This document shows positions 18,964 through 28,228 of a stretch of DNA of 64,000 nucleotides, piece after piece. The stretch lies in contig NZ_JAGTUK010000001.1 of assembly GCF_018224615.1 (NCBI RefSeq), positions 248,001 through 312,000 of the forward strand, written 5' to 3'. This stretch comes from Microbacterium paraoxydans (GTDB lineage Bacteria; Actinomycetota; Actinomycetes; Actinomycetales; Microbacteriaceae). The notes beneath the pieces are model-generated. The model saw only the letters and a program-made list of their open reading frames with translations. It was not told where the DNA came from and made no database searches. Each line of letters begins with the position of its first letter. The stretch's first letter is position 1. A program made the position numbers and the translations under genes.

Positions 18964-19818
18964 ATGGAGACGAGCACCGTCGCGATCGTCGGGATCGAGA
19001 GCACGCACGCCACCGAGATCGTCCGGCACCTCAACGTGCACGGTGCGGTCGAGATCCCCGTCCGGGTCGCGGCGCTCGTCGCCGGCGAGGTCGAGCGCAC
19101 GCGGGAGCTCGCGGAGCTGGGCGCGATCACCCGCATCGCGGCCGAGCCGGGTGAGCTGCTCGGGGCGGTCGACGGCGTGATCGTCACCTCGCGCGACGGG
19201 TCGCACCACCGGGCCGAGGCCGTCCCGTTCCTCGAGGCGGGCATCCCGGTGTGGGTGGACAAGCCCCTCGCGACCACCGTGGCGGATGCCGACGCGATCC
19301 TGGAGGCCGCCCGTCGCGGCGGCACGCGGGTCACGTCGTCCTCAGCGCTGCGCTGGCTCGACGACACCGCGGAGATCGCGGCGACGCTGCCCACGGTCGG
19401 CGAGCTCCGTTCGCTCACGGTGTCGGGCCCCGCCGACGCGGAGAGCACGCACGGCGGACTGTTCTTCTACGGCATCCACCACGCCGACCTCGCCCAGAGC
19501 CTCGTGCCCGGGGTCGCGGAGGGTGTGGAGATCGAGCGGGACGAGGGTCGCGTCGTCGCCCGCTACCGGGTGGGCGGCGTGCCGGTGACGCTGGAGTTCG
19601 TGCGACCGGAGGGCGACGCGGCCGTGCCGTTCCGCGTGACCGCGGTGGGCTCCGTCGGGACCGTCGAGCGTGACATCGCGGTCGGCCCCGGCTACCTCGA
19701 CCCCGCGACCGACGCGTTCGTGCGGATGCTGCGCACGGGCGAGTCCCCGGTACCGGAGGCGCAGCAGCGAGAGGCGATCGCGGTGCTGGAGCAGATCACG
19801 AGCGCGCTCGCCCGCTGA
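18964..19818 (+). CDS. Gfo/Idh/MocA-family oxidoreductase, short variant
   Basis: 284 residues, shorter than the usual 330-380. An N-terminal Rossmann domain starts VAIVGIESTHATEIVRHL, where the standard Gly-X-Gly-X2-Gly loop is replaced by GIESTH. VWVDKPLATT corresponds to the conserved EKP motif (here DKP). The second domain is short. ATG 18964 follows GAGGAGGAGAG. The odd nucleotide loop means NAD(P) binding is not certain. The gene stands alone, between a membrane protein and a toxin-antitoxin pair. Confidence 0.8.
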   Translation: METSTVAIVGIESTHATEIVRHLNVHGAVEIPVRVAALVAGEVERTRELAELGAITRIAAEPGELLGAVDGVIVTSRDGSHHRAEAVPFLEAGIPVWVDKPLATTVADADAILEAARRGGTRVTSSSALRWLDDTAEIAATLPTVGELRSLTVSGPADAESTHGGLFFYGIHHADLAQSLVPGVAEGVEIERDEGRVVARYRVGGVPVTLEFVRPEGDAAVPFRVTAVGSVGTVERDIAVGPGYLDPATDAFVRMLRTGESPVPEAQQREAIAVLEQITSALAR

Positions 19819-19827
19819 GCCGAGTTG

Positions 19828-19833
19828 TGTACA
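19828..19833. promoter_or_regulatory. TGTACA core, possible YefM-type operator
   Basis: TGTACA lies 38 bp before the antitoxin ATG inside TTGTGTACATAA, followed by a second symmetric element TTGTCACAA. TGTACA is the known core of YefM-YoeB autoregulatory operators, and a YefM/Phd gene follows. A TATACT -10-like box is at 19859-19864. Confidence 0.5.
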
Positions 19834-19870
19834 TAATCTCCCTCTTGTCACAAAAGCCTATACTGGGGGT

Positions 19871-20131
19871 ATGACCCTCCTCAGCCGCAGCATCTCCTCG
19901 AAGGATCTCCGCGACGGGCTGTCCGATGTGCTCGGCGGGGTCGCGTACGGCTCGGAGCGCATCGGGGTGACCCGCCACGGCAAGCTCACGGCCGTCGTCA
20001 TCAGTGTCGCGGATCTCGAGTTGCTGGAGGAGCTGGAGGCCGCGCGCGACGCCGCGGAATTCACGGCGGCGAAGGCGGCGGACGACGGCGAACGCGTCTC
20101 GCTCGACCATCTTCGCGCTGAGCTGTCGTGA
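19871..20131 (+). CDS. Phd/YefM-family antitoxin
   Basis: 86 residues. The N-terminal half (SSKDLRDGLSDVLGGVAYGS, then RIGVTRHGKLTAVVISVADL) is the Phd/YefM DNA-binding domain; the acidic C-terminal half (LEELEAARDAAEFTAAKA) would wrap the toxin. The stop overlaps the toxin GTG (GTGA). The pair probably autoregulates through the TGTACA site upstream. Confidence 0.93.
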   Translation: MTLLSRSISSKDLRDGLSDVLGGVAYGSERIGVTRHGKLTAVVISVADLELLEELEAARDAAEFTAAKAADDGERVSLDHLRAELS

Positions 20132-20394
20132 CGGCGTATCGCGTCGAGTTCACCGCGCCGGCGGCCAAGGAGATCCGCAAACTCGATCCGCCCGTGCGGC
20201 GGCGGATCCTGGCGGGCATCGAAGCGCTGGAGCGAGACCCGCGACCGAGCGGGATCCGCAAGCTCACCGGGTTCGACAACGCGTGGCGTATTCGGATCGG
20301 CGACTACCGGGTCCTCTACGAGGTGGTCGACGAGGTCGTGCTGGTGACGGTCTTCCGTGTCGCCCATCGACGCGCGGTCTACGACGACGTGTGA
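20128..20394 (+). CDS. RelE/ParE-superfamily toxin
   Basis: 88 residues of RelE type: YRVEFTAPAAKEIRKLDPPV, then GIRKLTGFDNAWRIRIGDYR and a closing LYEVVDEVVLVTVFRVAHR. This order matches RelE mRNA interferases (basic helix, then the R-I-G-D-Y-R strand). It starts with GTG inside the antitoxin stop. Ribosome-dependent mRNA cleavage is expected from the family. Confidence 0.93.
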   Translation: MTAYRVEFTAPAAKEIRKLDPPVRRRILAGIEALERDPRPSGIRKLTGFDNAWRIRIGDYRVLYEVVDEVVLVTVFRVAHRRAVYDDV

Positions 20395-20412
20395 GCCGAC
20401 CGCGTCCGGCGT

Positions 20413-20763
20413 TCAGCGGCCGAGCAGCTCGGCGCAGGCGACGCAGTACTCCGCGAAGGGGCGCACCTCGAGCCGTCCGGCGGGGATGGGCCGCCCGCAG
20501 TTCGCGCACACGCCGTAGGTGCCCGCGTCGAGCCGGGCCAGGGCGTCGTCCACCTGCTGCAGTTCCGCGGCGGCGGCTTCCGCGAGCCCGGTGAGCCGTG
20601 ACCATTCCGACGACAGCGTCACGCCCTCGGGGTCGTGCTCGTCGTCGTCGTTCGAGCCCTCCCGATCGTGCGTGAGCTCGTCGAGCGTGGCTGCCGTCGC
20701 CCGCACGCGCTGCTGCGCCTCGGCACGCAGCCGCTCCAGCAGCACCCGCGGATCCTCACTCAT
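20413..20763 (-). CDS. DksA/TraR-family C4 zinc-finger protein
   Basis: 116 residues: an N-terminal helical hairpin (LLERLRAEAQQRVRATAATL), a short acidic patch, then the zinc finger CANCGRPIPAGRLEVRPFAE with a second pair CVAC. Actinobacterial members resemble RbpA/DksA-like RNA polymerase binding proteins. The acidic tip DxxDxA of true DksA is not obvious, so ppGpp-type function is not assumed. It is convergent with the toxin gene. Confidence 0.92.
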   Translation of the reverse strand: MSEDPRVLLERLRAEAQQRVRATAATLDELTHDREGSNDDDEHDPEGVTLSSEWSRLTGLAEAAAAELQQVDDALARLDAGTYGVCANCGRPIPAGRLEVRPFAEYCVACAELLGR

Positions 20764-20828
20764 CCGCCCACTCTAGGCGCGCCCTCCGACACCGGGGCCG
20801 GATCGGCCCGACGCGGCGCACACGCCTC

Positions 20829-23363
20829 TTACGCTCGCGCGTGCGGGGGCTCCATCTCCGGCGCGGCGTCGACGTGCACGGCCGGGTGGTCGCGTTCGAG
20901 CGCGGCGCCCTCCATGTCGACGTTCGGCAGCACGCGGTCGAGCCACCGCGGCAGCCACCACGCCGACCGACCGAGCAGGTGCATGAGCGCGGGCATCAGC
21001 AGCATCCGCACCACGAACGCGTCGAGCAGCACGCCGAACGCGAGCCCGAAGCCGATCGAGCGGATGATGGTCGACTCGGAGAAGATGAACCCGCCGAACA
21101 CCGACACCATGATGAGCGCGGCGGCGATCACGACCGAGCGGCCGGCCCGGAAGCCGCGGGCCACGGCATCCCTGGCCGAGGCGCCGTGCACGTAGGCCTC
21201 GCGCATGCCGGAGGCGAGGAACAGCTGGTAGTCCATCGCGAGGCCGAACAGGATGCCCACGAGGATCACCGGCAGGAAGCTCAGGATCGGGCCGGTGCTG
21301 TGCAGGCCGATCAGGTCGGCGCCCCAGCCCCACTGGAACACCGCCACGATCAGGCCGTAGGTCGCGAACAGTGACAGCACGAACCCGCCGGTCGCGATGA
21401 GCGGCACGAGCAGGGAGCGGAACACCACGATCATGATGAGCAGCGACAGCCCGACCACCACCACGAGGTACAGCGGGAGCACGCCGGCCAGGGCCTCGGA
21501 GATGTCGATGTTGGTCGCCGCCTGCCCCGCGACGCCGAGCGTGATGCCGCCGTCGAGCTCGGGCAGCGCACGGATGCTCTGCACGAGCTTCTCGGTCGAC
21601 GCGCTGTTCGGCCCCTCCTCCGGCAGCACCTGGAACGCGAGCAGGGTGTTGTCGTCGGAGGTGGCGACGGGGGCGATCGCCGCGACGTCGTCGAGGTCGG
21701 CGATCTTCTGCGCGACCTCGACCTGGGTGGCGAGCAGGTCGTCGTCGCTCACGGCCTCGTCGAGCGTCGCGGTGACCAGGAGCGGGCCGTTGGCGCCCTC
21801 GCCGAACTGCTCGTCCACGGTGTGGAAGGCGCGATAGCTCGTCGAATCCGCGGGTTCGCTCGATCCGTCTGGCAGGCCGAGACGCATCGACATCGACGGG
21901 ATCGCGATGATCAGCAGCGCCGTGACGCTCACGACCGCGGTGACCACGGCGCGCAGGGTCGACATGCGCTTCACGGGCGTGCCCGCGGCGTGCGGCTGGC
22001 CGATGGTGGCGCGGGCCTTGCGGCCGAGCAGTCGGGTGCCGACGAGTCCGAGGATCGCCGGGGCCAGGGTGATCGCCACCAGCACGGCCACGGCCACGCA
22101 CACGGCGCCGACCGTGCCCATGAGCCCGAGGAACGGCACCCCGGTCACGTTGAGCGCGAGCAGCGCCACGATCACGGTCGTCCCGGCGAACACGACCGCG
22201 GTGCCGGAGGTGCCGGTCGCGAGTCCGATCGACTCGCGCACGGGGGAGCCGGCGAGCAGCTGCTTGCGGTGCCGGTTGACGATGAAGAGCGAGTAGTCGA
22301 TGCCGACCGCGAGCCCGAGCATCACGCCGAGCACGGGCGTGACGGAGGCCATGTCGACCACGCCGGAGAACGCGAGGGATGCCGTCACGCCCACCCCGAC
22401 GCCCAGCACGGCGGTGACGATCGGCAGGGCCGCTCCGATCAGCGAGCCGAGCATGACGATCAGCACGACCGCGGCGAATGCGAGCCCGATCGCCTCGCCC
22501 ACACCGAAGATCTCCGGGACGCCCTGGGCGATGTCGGTGCCGAAGTCGACCGTGACGCCGTCGATCGGGGTGTCCTCGAAGTGGGCGATCGCGCCCTGCT
22601 TGACCTCTTCCGAGAGCTCCAGGCGCGGGTCGGTGAAGGAGATGTTGACGATCGCGGTGGAGCCGTCCTCCGACACCACGCCGATGCCGTCGGCGAGGTC
22701 GAGCAGCGTGGAGCCCTGCGCGAGCTGCTCGGCGTTCGCGTCGAGCTCGGTGCGGTTGGCGTCGATCGTCGCCTGCTGTGCCGACAGGTCGGCGAGCTGT
22801 GCGTTGAGGGCCGCGAGCTGCGCGTCGAGTGCGGCGAGCTGTTCCGCCGGAGCCCCCGCGGCCGCGGCCTGCGCGCGGGCCGCGGTGAGCTGGTCGAGTC
22901 CGGACTGGAGCTGCGTGCGTCCCGCGTCGAGCTGGGCCTGGCCCGCGTCGAGCTGGGCGCGGCCGCTGTCGAGCTGGGCCTGGCCGTCGGAGAGCTTCGT
23001 CGCCTGCTCGGCCTGCTGCTGCTGCGCCTCGAACGGATCGACCACCGAGGCGACGCCGTCGAGGTCTTCCGCGCTCGCGGCGAGATCGGAGATCTCCTTC
23101 TTCTGCTCGTCCGTGAACGGCTCGCCGTCGTCGGTGCGGTAGACCACGGTGCCGGTGCCGCCGGCGGTGTCGGGCAGCTTCTTCGCGAGCTGGTCAGTCA
23201 CCGCGCCGGAGGCGGTGCCGGGGATGTCGAAGCTGTTGCTCAGCGTGCCGCCGAACGCGAGGAACGCGCCGACGCCGATGCCGAGGATCACGATCCAGGA
23301 GATGATCACCGTCCACGCCCGGCGTGCGGCGAACGAACCCAGACGGAACAGCAGTGAAGCCAC
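20829..23363 (-). CDS. MMPL-family RND-type membrane transporter
   Basis: 844 residues and about 12 helices, with the two-fold arrangement of MMPL exporters. The N-terminal helix (AWTVIISWIVILGIGVGAFL) is followed by a large outer loop, and the core contains LGVMLGLAVGIDYSLFIVNR and the second-half counterpart GILFGLAMDYQLFLASGMRE. The first loop has a long coiled coil built on heptads (LDSGRAQ, LDAGQAQ, LDAGRTQ), as in related YhgE/Pip-like proteins. GTG 23363 has GGAG 6 bases upstream. It is divergent from a TetR gene, which suggests efflux or lipid export under TetR control. Confidence 0.93.
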   Translation of the reverse strand: MASLLFRLGSFAARRAWTVIISWIVILGIGVGAFLAFGGTLSNSFDIPGTASGAVTDQLAKKLPDTAGGTGTVVYRTDDGEPFTDEQKKEISDLAASAEDLDGVASVVDPFEAQQQQAEQATKLSDGQAQLDSGRAQLDAGQAQLDAGRTQLQSGLDQLTAARAQAAAAGAPAEQLAALDAQLAALNAQLADLSAQQATIDANRTELDANAEQLAQGSTLLDLADGIGVVSEDGSTAIVNISFTDPRLELSEEVKQGAIAHFEDTPIDGVTVDFGTDIAQGVPEIFGVGEAIGLAFAAVVLIVMLGSLIGAALPIVTAVLGVGVGVTASLAFSGVVDMASVTPVLGVMLGLAVGIDYSLFIVNRHRKQLLAGSPVRESIGLATGTSGTAVVFAGTTVIVALLALNVTGVPFLGLMGTVGAVCVAVAVLVAITLAPAILGLVGTRLLGRKARATIGQPHAAGTPVKRMSTLRAVVTAVVSVTALLIIAIPSMSMRLGLPDGSSEPADSTSYRAFHTVDEQFGEGANGPLLVTATLDEAVSDDDLLATQVEVAQKIADLDDVAAIAPVATSDDNTLLAFQVLPEEGPNSASTEKLVQSIRALPELDGGITLGVAGQAATNIDISEALAGVLPLYLVVVVGLSLLIMIVVFRSLLVPLIATGGFVLSLFATYGLIVAVFQWGWGADLIGLHSTGPILSFLPVILVGILFGLAMDYQLFLASGMREAYVHGASARDAVARGFRAGRSVVIAAALIMVSVFGGFIFSESTIIRSIGFGLAFGVLLDAFVVRMLLMPALMHLLGRSAWWLPRWLDRVLPNVDMEGAALERDHPAVHVDAAPEMEPPHARA
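22921..22983 (-). repeat. Tandem 21-bp repeat in the MMPL coiled coil
   Basis: Three 21-bp units (each containing GTCGAGCTGGGC on the plus strand) encode consecutive heptads LDxGxxQ. Length variation between strains would lengthen or shorten the periplasmic coiled coil by whole heptads. Confidence 0.7.
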
Positions 23364-23430
23364 GTGATCTCCTTCAGACGGATAGAGCATACGGCACGTC
23401 TCGTCTAGGGTCTGTGGGTATCCTGAACGC

Positions 23431-24003
23431 ATGGCGAACGAGCACCGCAGCGGCCCCGTGCGCAGCACCGCGGCCCGCGACGCGATCCTCGCCGCGACCG
23501 CCCGGCTCTTCCACAACCAGGGCTACGACCGGCTCACGATCGAGGGCATCGCCAAAGAGGCGGGCGTCGGCAAGCAGACCATCTACCGGTGGTGGCCCTC
23601 GCGCGGCGCGCTCATCGGCGAGTGCCTGGCGGAGGGCCTGCTCGTGCCGGTCGACTTCGTCGTGCCGGACACCGGCGACCTCTCCGCCGACGTCGAGACC
23701 TGGCTGCGCAGCGTGCTCGCGATCCTGGAGGAGCCGCAGGGCGGCGTGCTGCTGCGGTCGCTCGTCGCCGCCGCCACCGAAGACGCCTCGGTCGGCGCCC
23801 ACCTCGGCGAGAGCCTCGGGGTGGAGAAGTACCTCAGCGAACGGCTCCGCGGCGGCATCCGCGACGGTCAGCTCCCGGAAGACGCGCCGGTCGAGCAGCT
23901 CGGCCGTGCGATCCTCGGCGCGATCATCGTGGAGTCCCTCGGCCGCGAGACCCACGACCCCACGTCCGTGGTCGCGCTGACGCGCTACCTTTTCGCCCGC
24001 TGA
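23431..24003 (+). CDS. TetR-family transcriptional regulator
   Basis: 190 residues with an N-terminal helix-turn-helix (AILAATARLFHNQGYDRLTI; AKEAGVGKQTIYRWWPSRGA) and a C-terminal ligand domain. It is divergent from the MMPL gene, 67 bp apart, so it is the likely repressor of that exporter. I saw no convincing long palindrome in the gap. Confidence 0.93.
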   Translation: MANEHRSGPVRSTAARDAILAATARLFHNQGYDRLTIEGIAKEAGVGKQTIYRWWPSRGALIGECLAEGLLVPVDFVVPDTGDLSADVETWLRSVLAILEEPQGGVLLRSLVAAATEDASVGAHLGESLGVEKYLSERLRGGIRDGQLPEDAPVEQLGRAILGAIIVESLGRETHDPTSVVALTRYLFAR

Positions 24004-24010
24004 CGCGGCC

Positions 24011-24151
24011 TCAGCCGAGCAGGATCGTCAGCACGGTCGCGCCACCGCCGCCGAGGATCAGCGCCACGATGACCGTCCACGCCACGATGCGGATGCGCCG
24101 GTTGCGCTTCTCGCCGAGGTCGCCGTAGTCCTCGCTGAGGTTGTCGCTCAT
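24011..24151 (-). CDS. 46-residue single-pass membrane protein coupled to purL
   Basis: [19 protein letters not shown] is an acidic/basic head, followed by a hydrophobic segment [20 protein letters not shown] and a short tail. The ATG overlaps the purL stop (ATGA at 24148-24151), so it is translated from the purL message. Function is unknown; the sequence pattern (polar head, basic patch, one helix) predicts an inner membrane microprotein with its N-terminus inside. Confidence 0.75.
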   Translation of the reverse strand: MSDNLSEDYGDLGEKRNRRIRIVAWTVIVALILGGGGATVLTILLG

Positions 24152-26478
24152 GCGCCCACCGGCTCCGTGACGGTCGGACCGAAGTACGACGGCAGGGTGG
24201 CCTGCGAGCGCTCGCGCAGCTCGGCCGCAGAGACCGTGAACACGTCCTGCACCTCGAGCTGCGGCTCGCTGTCGGTCACGCCGATGCGCATCACCGGGTA
24301 GCCGCGGCCCTCGCACAGCCCGCGGAACTTCACGTCGTCCTCGCGCGGCACGGTCACGATCACGCGGCCGGTCGACTCGGAGAACAGCGCGGTCGCGGCG
24401 TCGACGCCGTCGCGCTCCATCAGCTCGGTCAGCCACACGCGGGCACCCACACCGAAGCGCATCACGCCCTCCGCGAGCGCCTGCGCCAGGCCGCCCTCGG
24501 ACAGGTCGTGCGCCGAGGAGACCAGCCACTCGTCACGCGCCGCGGCCAGCAGCCCGGCGAGGCGCTTCTCGCCCGCCAGGTCGACCTTCGGGGGACGACC
24601 GCCGAGGTGCTGGTGCACCACGTCGGCCCAGGCGGAACCCGACAGCTCGGTGGCGGTGGTGCCGAGGAGGTAGATGTTCTGGCCCTCGTCCTGCCAGCCG
24701 GAGGGAATGCGGCGGGACACGTCGTCGATGATGCCCAGCACGCCGACCAGCGGGGTCGGGTGGATGGGCACGTCGCCGGTCTGGTTGTAGAACGAGACGT
24801 TGCCGCCCGTCACCGGCGTGCCCAGCTCGTAGCAGCCGTCCGCGAGACCGTCGACCGTCTGGCCGAACTGCCACATGACCTCGGGGTTCTCCGGCGAGCC
24901 GAAGTTGAGGCAGTCGGTGATGGCGGTGGGCACGGCCCCCGTCACGGCGACGTTGCGGTACGCCTCCGCGAGCGCGAGCTGCGCACCCGCGTACGGGTCG
25001 AGCTGGCAGTAGCGGCCGTTCGCGTCGGTCGCGATCGAGAAGCCCAGGCCCGACTCCTCGTCCACGCGGATCATGCCGGCGTCGTCGGGGAAGCTGAGGG
25101 CGGTGTTGCCGAGCACGTAGTAGTCGTACTGGTTGGTGATCCAGCGGGTGTCGGCCAGGTTGGGCGAGGCGACGAGGGAGAGGAACTGCTCGCGCAGGGT
25201 CTCCGGGTCGTTCGCGCGGGGCAGGTTCTCCGCGGCGTCGGCCTGCAGCGCGTCGATCCAGGTCGGGTACGCGACCGGGCGGTCGTACACCGGGCCGTCG
25301 ACCGCGACCGTGGACGGGTCGACGTCGACGATGCGCTCGCCCTGCCAGTCGATGATGAGGCGGCCGTCACCCGTGACCTCGCCCAGCACGGAGGTCTCGA
25401 CCTCCCACTTGTTCACGACGGCCAGGAACGCGTCGAGCTTCTCGGGCGCGACGATCGCCATCATGCGCTCCTGCGACTCCGACATGAGGATCTCCTCGGC
25501 CGTGAGCGTGGGGTCGCGCAGCAGCACGTTGTCGAGCGAGACGTGCATGCCGCTGTTGCCGTTGGCCGCGAGCTCGCTCGTCGCGCAGGAGATGCCCGCG
25601 GCACCCAGGTCCTGGATCGCCTCGACGAGCTCGCCGCGGTACAGCTCCAGGCAGCACTCGATGAGCACCTTCTCGGCGAACGGGTCGCCCACCTGCACGG
25701 CGGGGCGCTTGGTCGGGCTCGTGGAGTCGAAGGAGTCGGACGCCAGGATGCTCGCGCCGCCGATGCCGTCGCCACCCGTGCGGGCGCCGAACAGCACCAC
25801 CTTGTTGCCCACGCCGGTCGCGTTGGCCAGCTTGAGGTCTTCGTGGCGCAGCACGCCCACCGCGAGCGCGTTCACGAGCGGGTTGGCCTGGTAGACGCTG
25901 TCGAACACGGTCTCGCCGCCGATGTTCGGCAGGCCCAGGCAGTTGCCGTAGAAGCTGATGCCGCTCGTGACGCCGTGCACCACGCGTGCGGTGTCGGGGT
26001 GGTCGATCGCGCCGAAGCGCAGCGCGTCCATCACGGCCACCGGGCGGGCGCCCATCGAGATGATGTCGCGGACGATGCCGCCGACCCCGGTCGCGGCGCC
26101 CTGGAACGGCTCGATGAACGACGGGTGGTTGTGCGACTCGGCCTTGAACGTGACCGCCCAGCCCTCGCCCACGTCGATCACGCCCGCGTTCTGCCCCATG
26201 CCGACCATGAGACGTTCCTTCATCTCGTCGGACACCTTCTGGCCGAACCGGCGCAGGTAGTTCTTGCTCGACTTGTACGAGCAGTGCTCCGACCACATGA
26301 CCGAGTACATCGCCAGCTCGCCCGAGGTGGGGCGGCGGCCGAGGATCTCCCTGATGCGCGCGTACTCGTCGTCCTTGAGCCCGAGCGCGCCGTAGGGCTG
26401 CTCCTTCTCGGGCGTCGCGATCGCGTTCTCGACGGAGTCGGGGACGTGCTGGGGGGAAGGTGCAGAGGGGGTGGTCAC
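24148..26478 (-). CDS. purL: Phosphoribosylformylglycinamidine synthase subunit PurL
   Basis: ATP-dependent conversion of FGAR to FGAM in purine synthesis, working with PurQ and PurS. 776 residues, the small (subunit II) form: [40 protein letters not shown] (ATP/Mg site) and GGVNVSFYNQ-like [12 protein letters not shown] in the second half. GTG 26478 is chosen because GGAG lies 5 bases upstream; GTG 26484 overlaps that site. It is followed by the coupled 46-residue gene. purQ and purS are not in the window. Confidence 0.97.
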   Translation of the reverse strand: MTTPSAPSPQHVPDSVENAIATPEKEQPYGALGLKDDEYARIREILGRRPTSGELAMYSVMWSEHCSYKSSKNYLRRFGQKVSDEMKERLMVGMGQNAGVIDVGEGWAVTFKAESHNHPSFIEPFQGAATGVGGIVRDIISMGARPVAVMDALRFGAIDHPDTARVVHGVTSGISFYGNCLGLPNIGGETVFDSVYQANPLVNALAVGVLRHEDLKLANATGVGNKVVLFGARTGGDGIGGASILASDSFDSTSPTKRPAVQVGDPFAEKVLIECCLELYRGELVEAIQDLGAAGISCATSELAANGNSGMHVSLDNVLLRDPTLTAEEILMSESQERMMAIVAPEKLDAFLAVVNKWEVETSVLGEVTGDGRLIIDWQGERIVDVDPSTVAVDGPVYDRPVAYPTWIDALQADAAENLPRANDPETLREQFLSLVASPNLADTRWITNQYDYYVLGNTALSFPDDAGMIRVDEESGLGFSIATDANGRYCQLDPYAGAQLALAEAYRNVAVTGAVPTAITDCLNFGSPENPEVMWQFGQTVDGLADGCYELGTPVTGGNVSFYNQTGDVPIHPTPLVGVLGIIDDVSRRIPSGWQDEGQNIYLLGTTATELSGSAWADVVHQHLGGRPPKVDLAGEKRLAGLLAAARDEWLVSSAHDLSEGGLAQALAEGVMRFGVGARVWLTELMERDGVDAATALFSESTGRVIVTVPREDDVKFRGLCEGRGYPVMRIGVTDSEPQLEVQDVFTVSAAELRERSQATLPSYFGPTVTEPVGA

Positions 26479-26517
26479 GCGCACTCCAAGGGAAGGGGCC
26501 GGCGGGGCTCTCTCAGT

Positions 26518-26910
26518 CTACCGGCGCGGGTGGGGGTGCCTCTCCGGCCGGCGCGGGGCGCCCCGGGTTCCGGGCGGGGGTGTGGCGCGCTCGCTCTCGG
26601 TGAGGACGGCAGCGATGTCTCTTTTCGTGTGGAGGACGCGATGCACTCGGACCGCATCCGCATCATCGGTGTAGATGACGAGGTACGGGTGCTTCCGAAG
26701 GGGGAAGGCGCGGAGGTCGGGGATCTCGGTCAAGAGCTCGAAGCGCGCTGACCCCAGCGAGGGATACGCCGCGATCCGACTCACCGCATGCTGGAGATCG
26801 TCGATGAACGCGAGCGCGATCGTCGGCCCGGCTTCACCGAGATAGCGGGTGACGGCGCCGTCGACATCCTCATCCGCCCGGGTGGTGGTGACGACCCGCC
26901 GGGGAGTCAC
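26518..26910 (-). CDS. RelE/ParE-family toxin with C-terminal extension
   Basis: 130 residues. The ParE-like core is DVDGAVTRYLGEAGPTIALA, RIAAYPSLGSARF, LRAFPLRKHPYLVIYTDDAD and VHRVLHTKRDIAAVL (residues about 10-103). A Pro/Arg-rich tail of about 25 residues (from ERATPPPGTRG) goes beyond the usual end. It overlaps the antitoxin stop (ATGA). The family poisons gyrase or cleaves mRNA; which one is not predictable here. Confidence 0.88.
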   Translation of the reverse strand: MTPRRVVTTTRADEDVDGAVTRYLGEAGPTIALAFIDDLQHAVSRIAAYPSLGSARFELLTEIPDLRAFPLRKHPYLVIYTDDADAVRVHRVLHTKRDIAAVLTESERATPPPGTRGAPRRPERHPHPRR

Positions 26911-27149
26911 GCGTCGGCGGCGTCGGCGCGGACGCGGTCTCGGAGGCGATCGAAGTACGCCTGGTCCAGATCGGAACCCGGCCCGGAGGTCATGCCGTCG
27001 AAGACCAGGGCTCGCAGCTGCGCGCGCGCCTGCTCATGGCGGATCAGCTCGCGCATGAACTCGCTGTTGTTGCTATAACCGCGCTCGGCCACCTGAGCCT
27101 CGACGAAGTCCTTCAGCGCGTCGGGAAGAGAGATGTTCATCGTGGCCAT
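26907..27149 (-). CDS. ParD-like (CC2985-type) antitoxin
   Basis: 80 residues starting MATMNISLPDALKDFVEAQV, the ribbon-helix-helix of ParD, with GYSNNSEFMRELIRHEQARA as second helix. The C-terminal part would neutralise the downstream toxin. A second in-frame ATG at 27140 is possible. Antitoxin first with ATGA coupling is the usual order. Confidence 0.9.
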   Translation of the reverse strand: MATMNISLPDALKDFVEAQVAERGYSNNSEFMRELIRHEQARAQLRALVFDGMTSGPGSDLDQAYFDRLRDRVRADAADA

Positions 27150-27256
27150 GCCCCCACGGTAGTCCTGATGGCAAAGTTTGTCATGGTCCTAGTGAACGTC
27201 ACCGATGAGCCCAAAACCCATGATGAGGAGGCGGAGGGGCAGGGACTGGGGAGAGG

Positions 27257-28228
27257 TCACGCGGGTTGCGCGGTTCCGGAGGAGGAGCCGCCCGCCGCGG
27301 CGAAGCGCCCCGCGAGCCCGACCGCGGCCTCACGCAGCTCCGCCGGCTCCACCACCGTGAAGTCGGCATCGAACCGGGCGACCGCGGCGAGCACCCCGAC
27401 CCACGACCACGACCCCACCGTCACCCGGCTCCGCCCGTCCGGCAGCTCCTCCGCCTCACCCTCGCCCACCCACGGCGCGACCGCCCGCGCGGGCAGGTCG
27501 AGCACGACCGTGCCGACGCACGGCCACCGGTCCTCCGTGGCCGAGCCCTTGGCGCGCGCCGCGAGGTAGGTCTGCGCGTCTGCCGCGGGGAGGTCGCGCG
27601 GGGTGAACGACGGTCCGGCGGGAACGCGCGGGCGCATCCGGTCGAGGCGGAACGTGCGCCAGTCGTCCGCGTCGAGGTCCCACGCCAGCAGGTACCACCG
27701 TCCCTCGCGCGCCACCACCGCGTGCGGTTCCGTGCGCCGCGGCGGGCGGTCGTCCACGGCCCCGTAGGCGAACCGCAGCACCTGCCGGTCGCGCACGGCT
27801 GCGCTCGCCGCCTCCAGCACCGCCGGATCGACGCGCACGTCGGTCGCGGTGCCCGTGAAGCGGATGCCGTCCACCCGGTGCCGCAGGCGCGACGGCATCA
27901 CCTGGCGCACCGTGGTGAGCGCGCGCTCCGCTCCCTCCGCGATGTCGATTCCGCTCGCGGCCGCGCTCTGCAGGGCCACCGCGACCGCCACCGCCTGCGC
28001 GTCGTCGAACAGCAGCGGCGGCAGCTCCGATCCCGCATCGAGGCGGTAGCCGCCGTAGGGGCCCTTGCTGGCGGTGATCCGGTAGCCCAGCTCGCGCAGC
28101 CGGTCGACGTCACGGCGCACCGTGCGCGGGGTCACGTCGAGGCGCTCGGCCAGCACGTACCCGGGCCAGTCGCGCGTGGTCTGCAGCAGCGACAGCAGCG
28201 CGAGCAGGCGTGAGGAGCTTCCGGTCAT
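27257..28228 (-). CDS. WYL-domain transcriptional regulator
   Basis: 323 residues: an N-terminal HTH_11 winged helix (VLAERLDVTPRTVRRDVDRL), a central region with the typical GPYGGYRLD and a WYL domain (WYLLAWDLDADDWRTFRLDR). WYL proteins sense nucleic acid or small ligands and often regulate the divergent gene. It faces the VOC gene across 103 bp; GGTTCCA at 28229 and TGGAACC at 28283 form a widely spaced inverted pair. Confidence 0.93.
   Translation of the reverse strand: MTGSSSRLLALLSLLQTTRDWPGYVLAERLDVTPRTVRRDVDRLRELGYRITASKGPYGGYRLDAGSELPPLLFDDAQAVAVAVALQSAAASGIDIAEGAERALTTVRQVMPSRLRHRVDGIRFTGTATDVRVDPAVLEAASAAVRDRQVLRFAYGAVDDRPPRRTEPHAVVAREGRWYLLAWDLDADDWRTFRLDRMRPRVPAGPSFTPRDLPAADAQTYLAARAKGSATEDRWPCVGTVVLDLPARAVAPWVGEGEAEELPDGRSRVTVGSWSWVGVLAAVARFDADFTVVEPAELREAAVGLAGRFAAAGGSSSGTAQPA

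Noticed and set aside
22000..24000. Plus-strand frames over the MMPL gene
   Set aside because: Arg/Gly/His-rich antisense frames without domains.
27071..27080. TGCTATAACC, resembling the GntR operator
   Set aside because: Lies inside the antitoxin coding region and lacks the second half of the palindrome.
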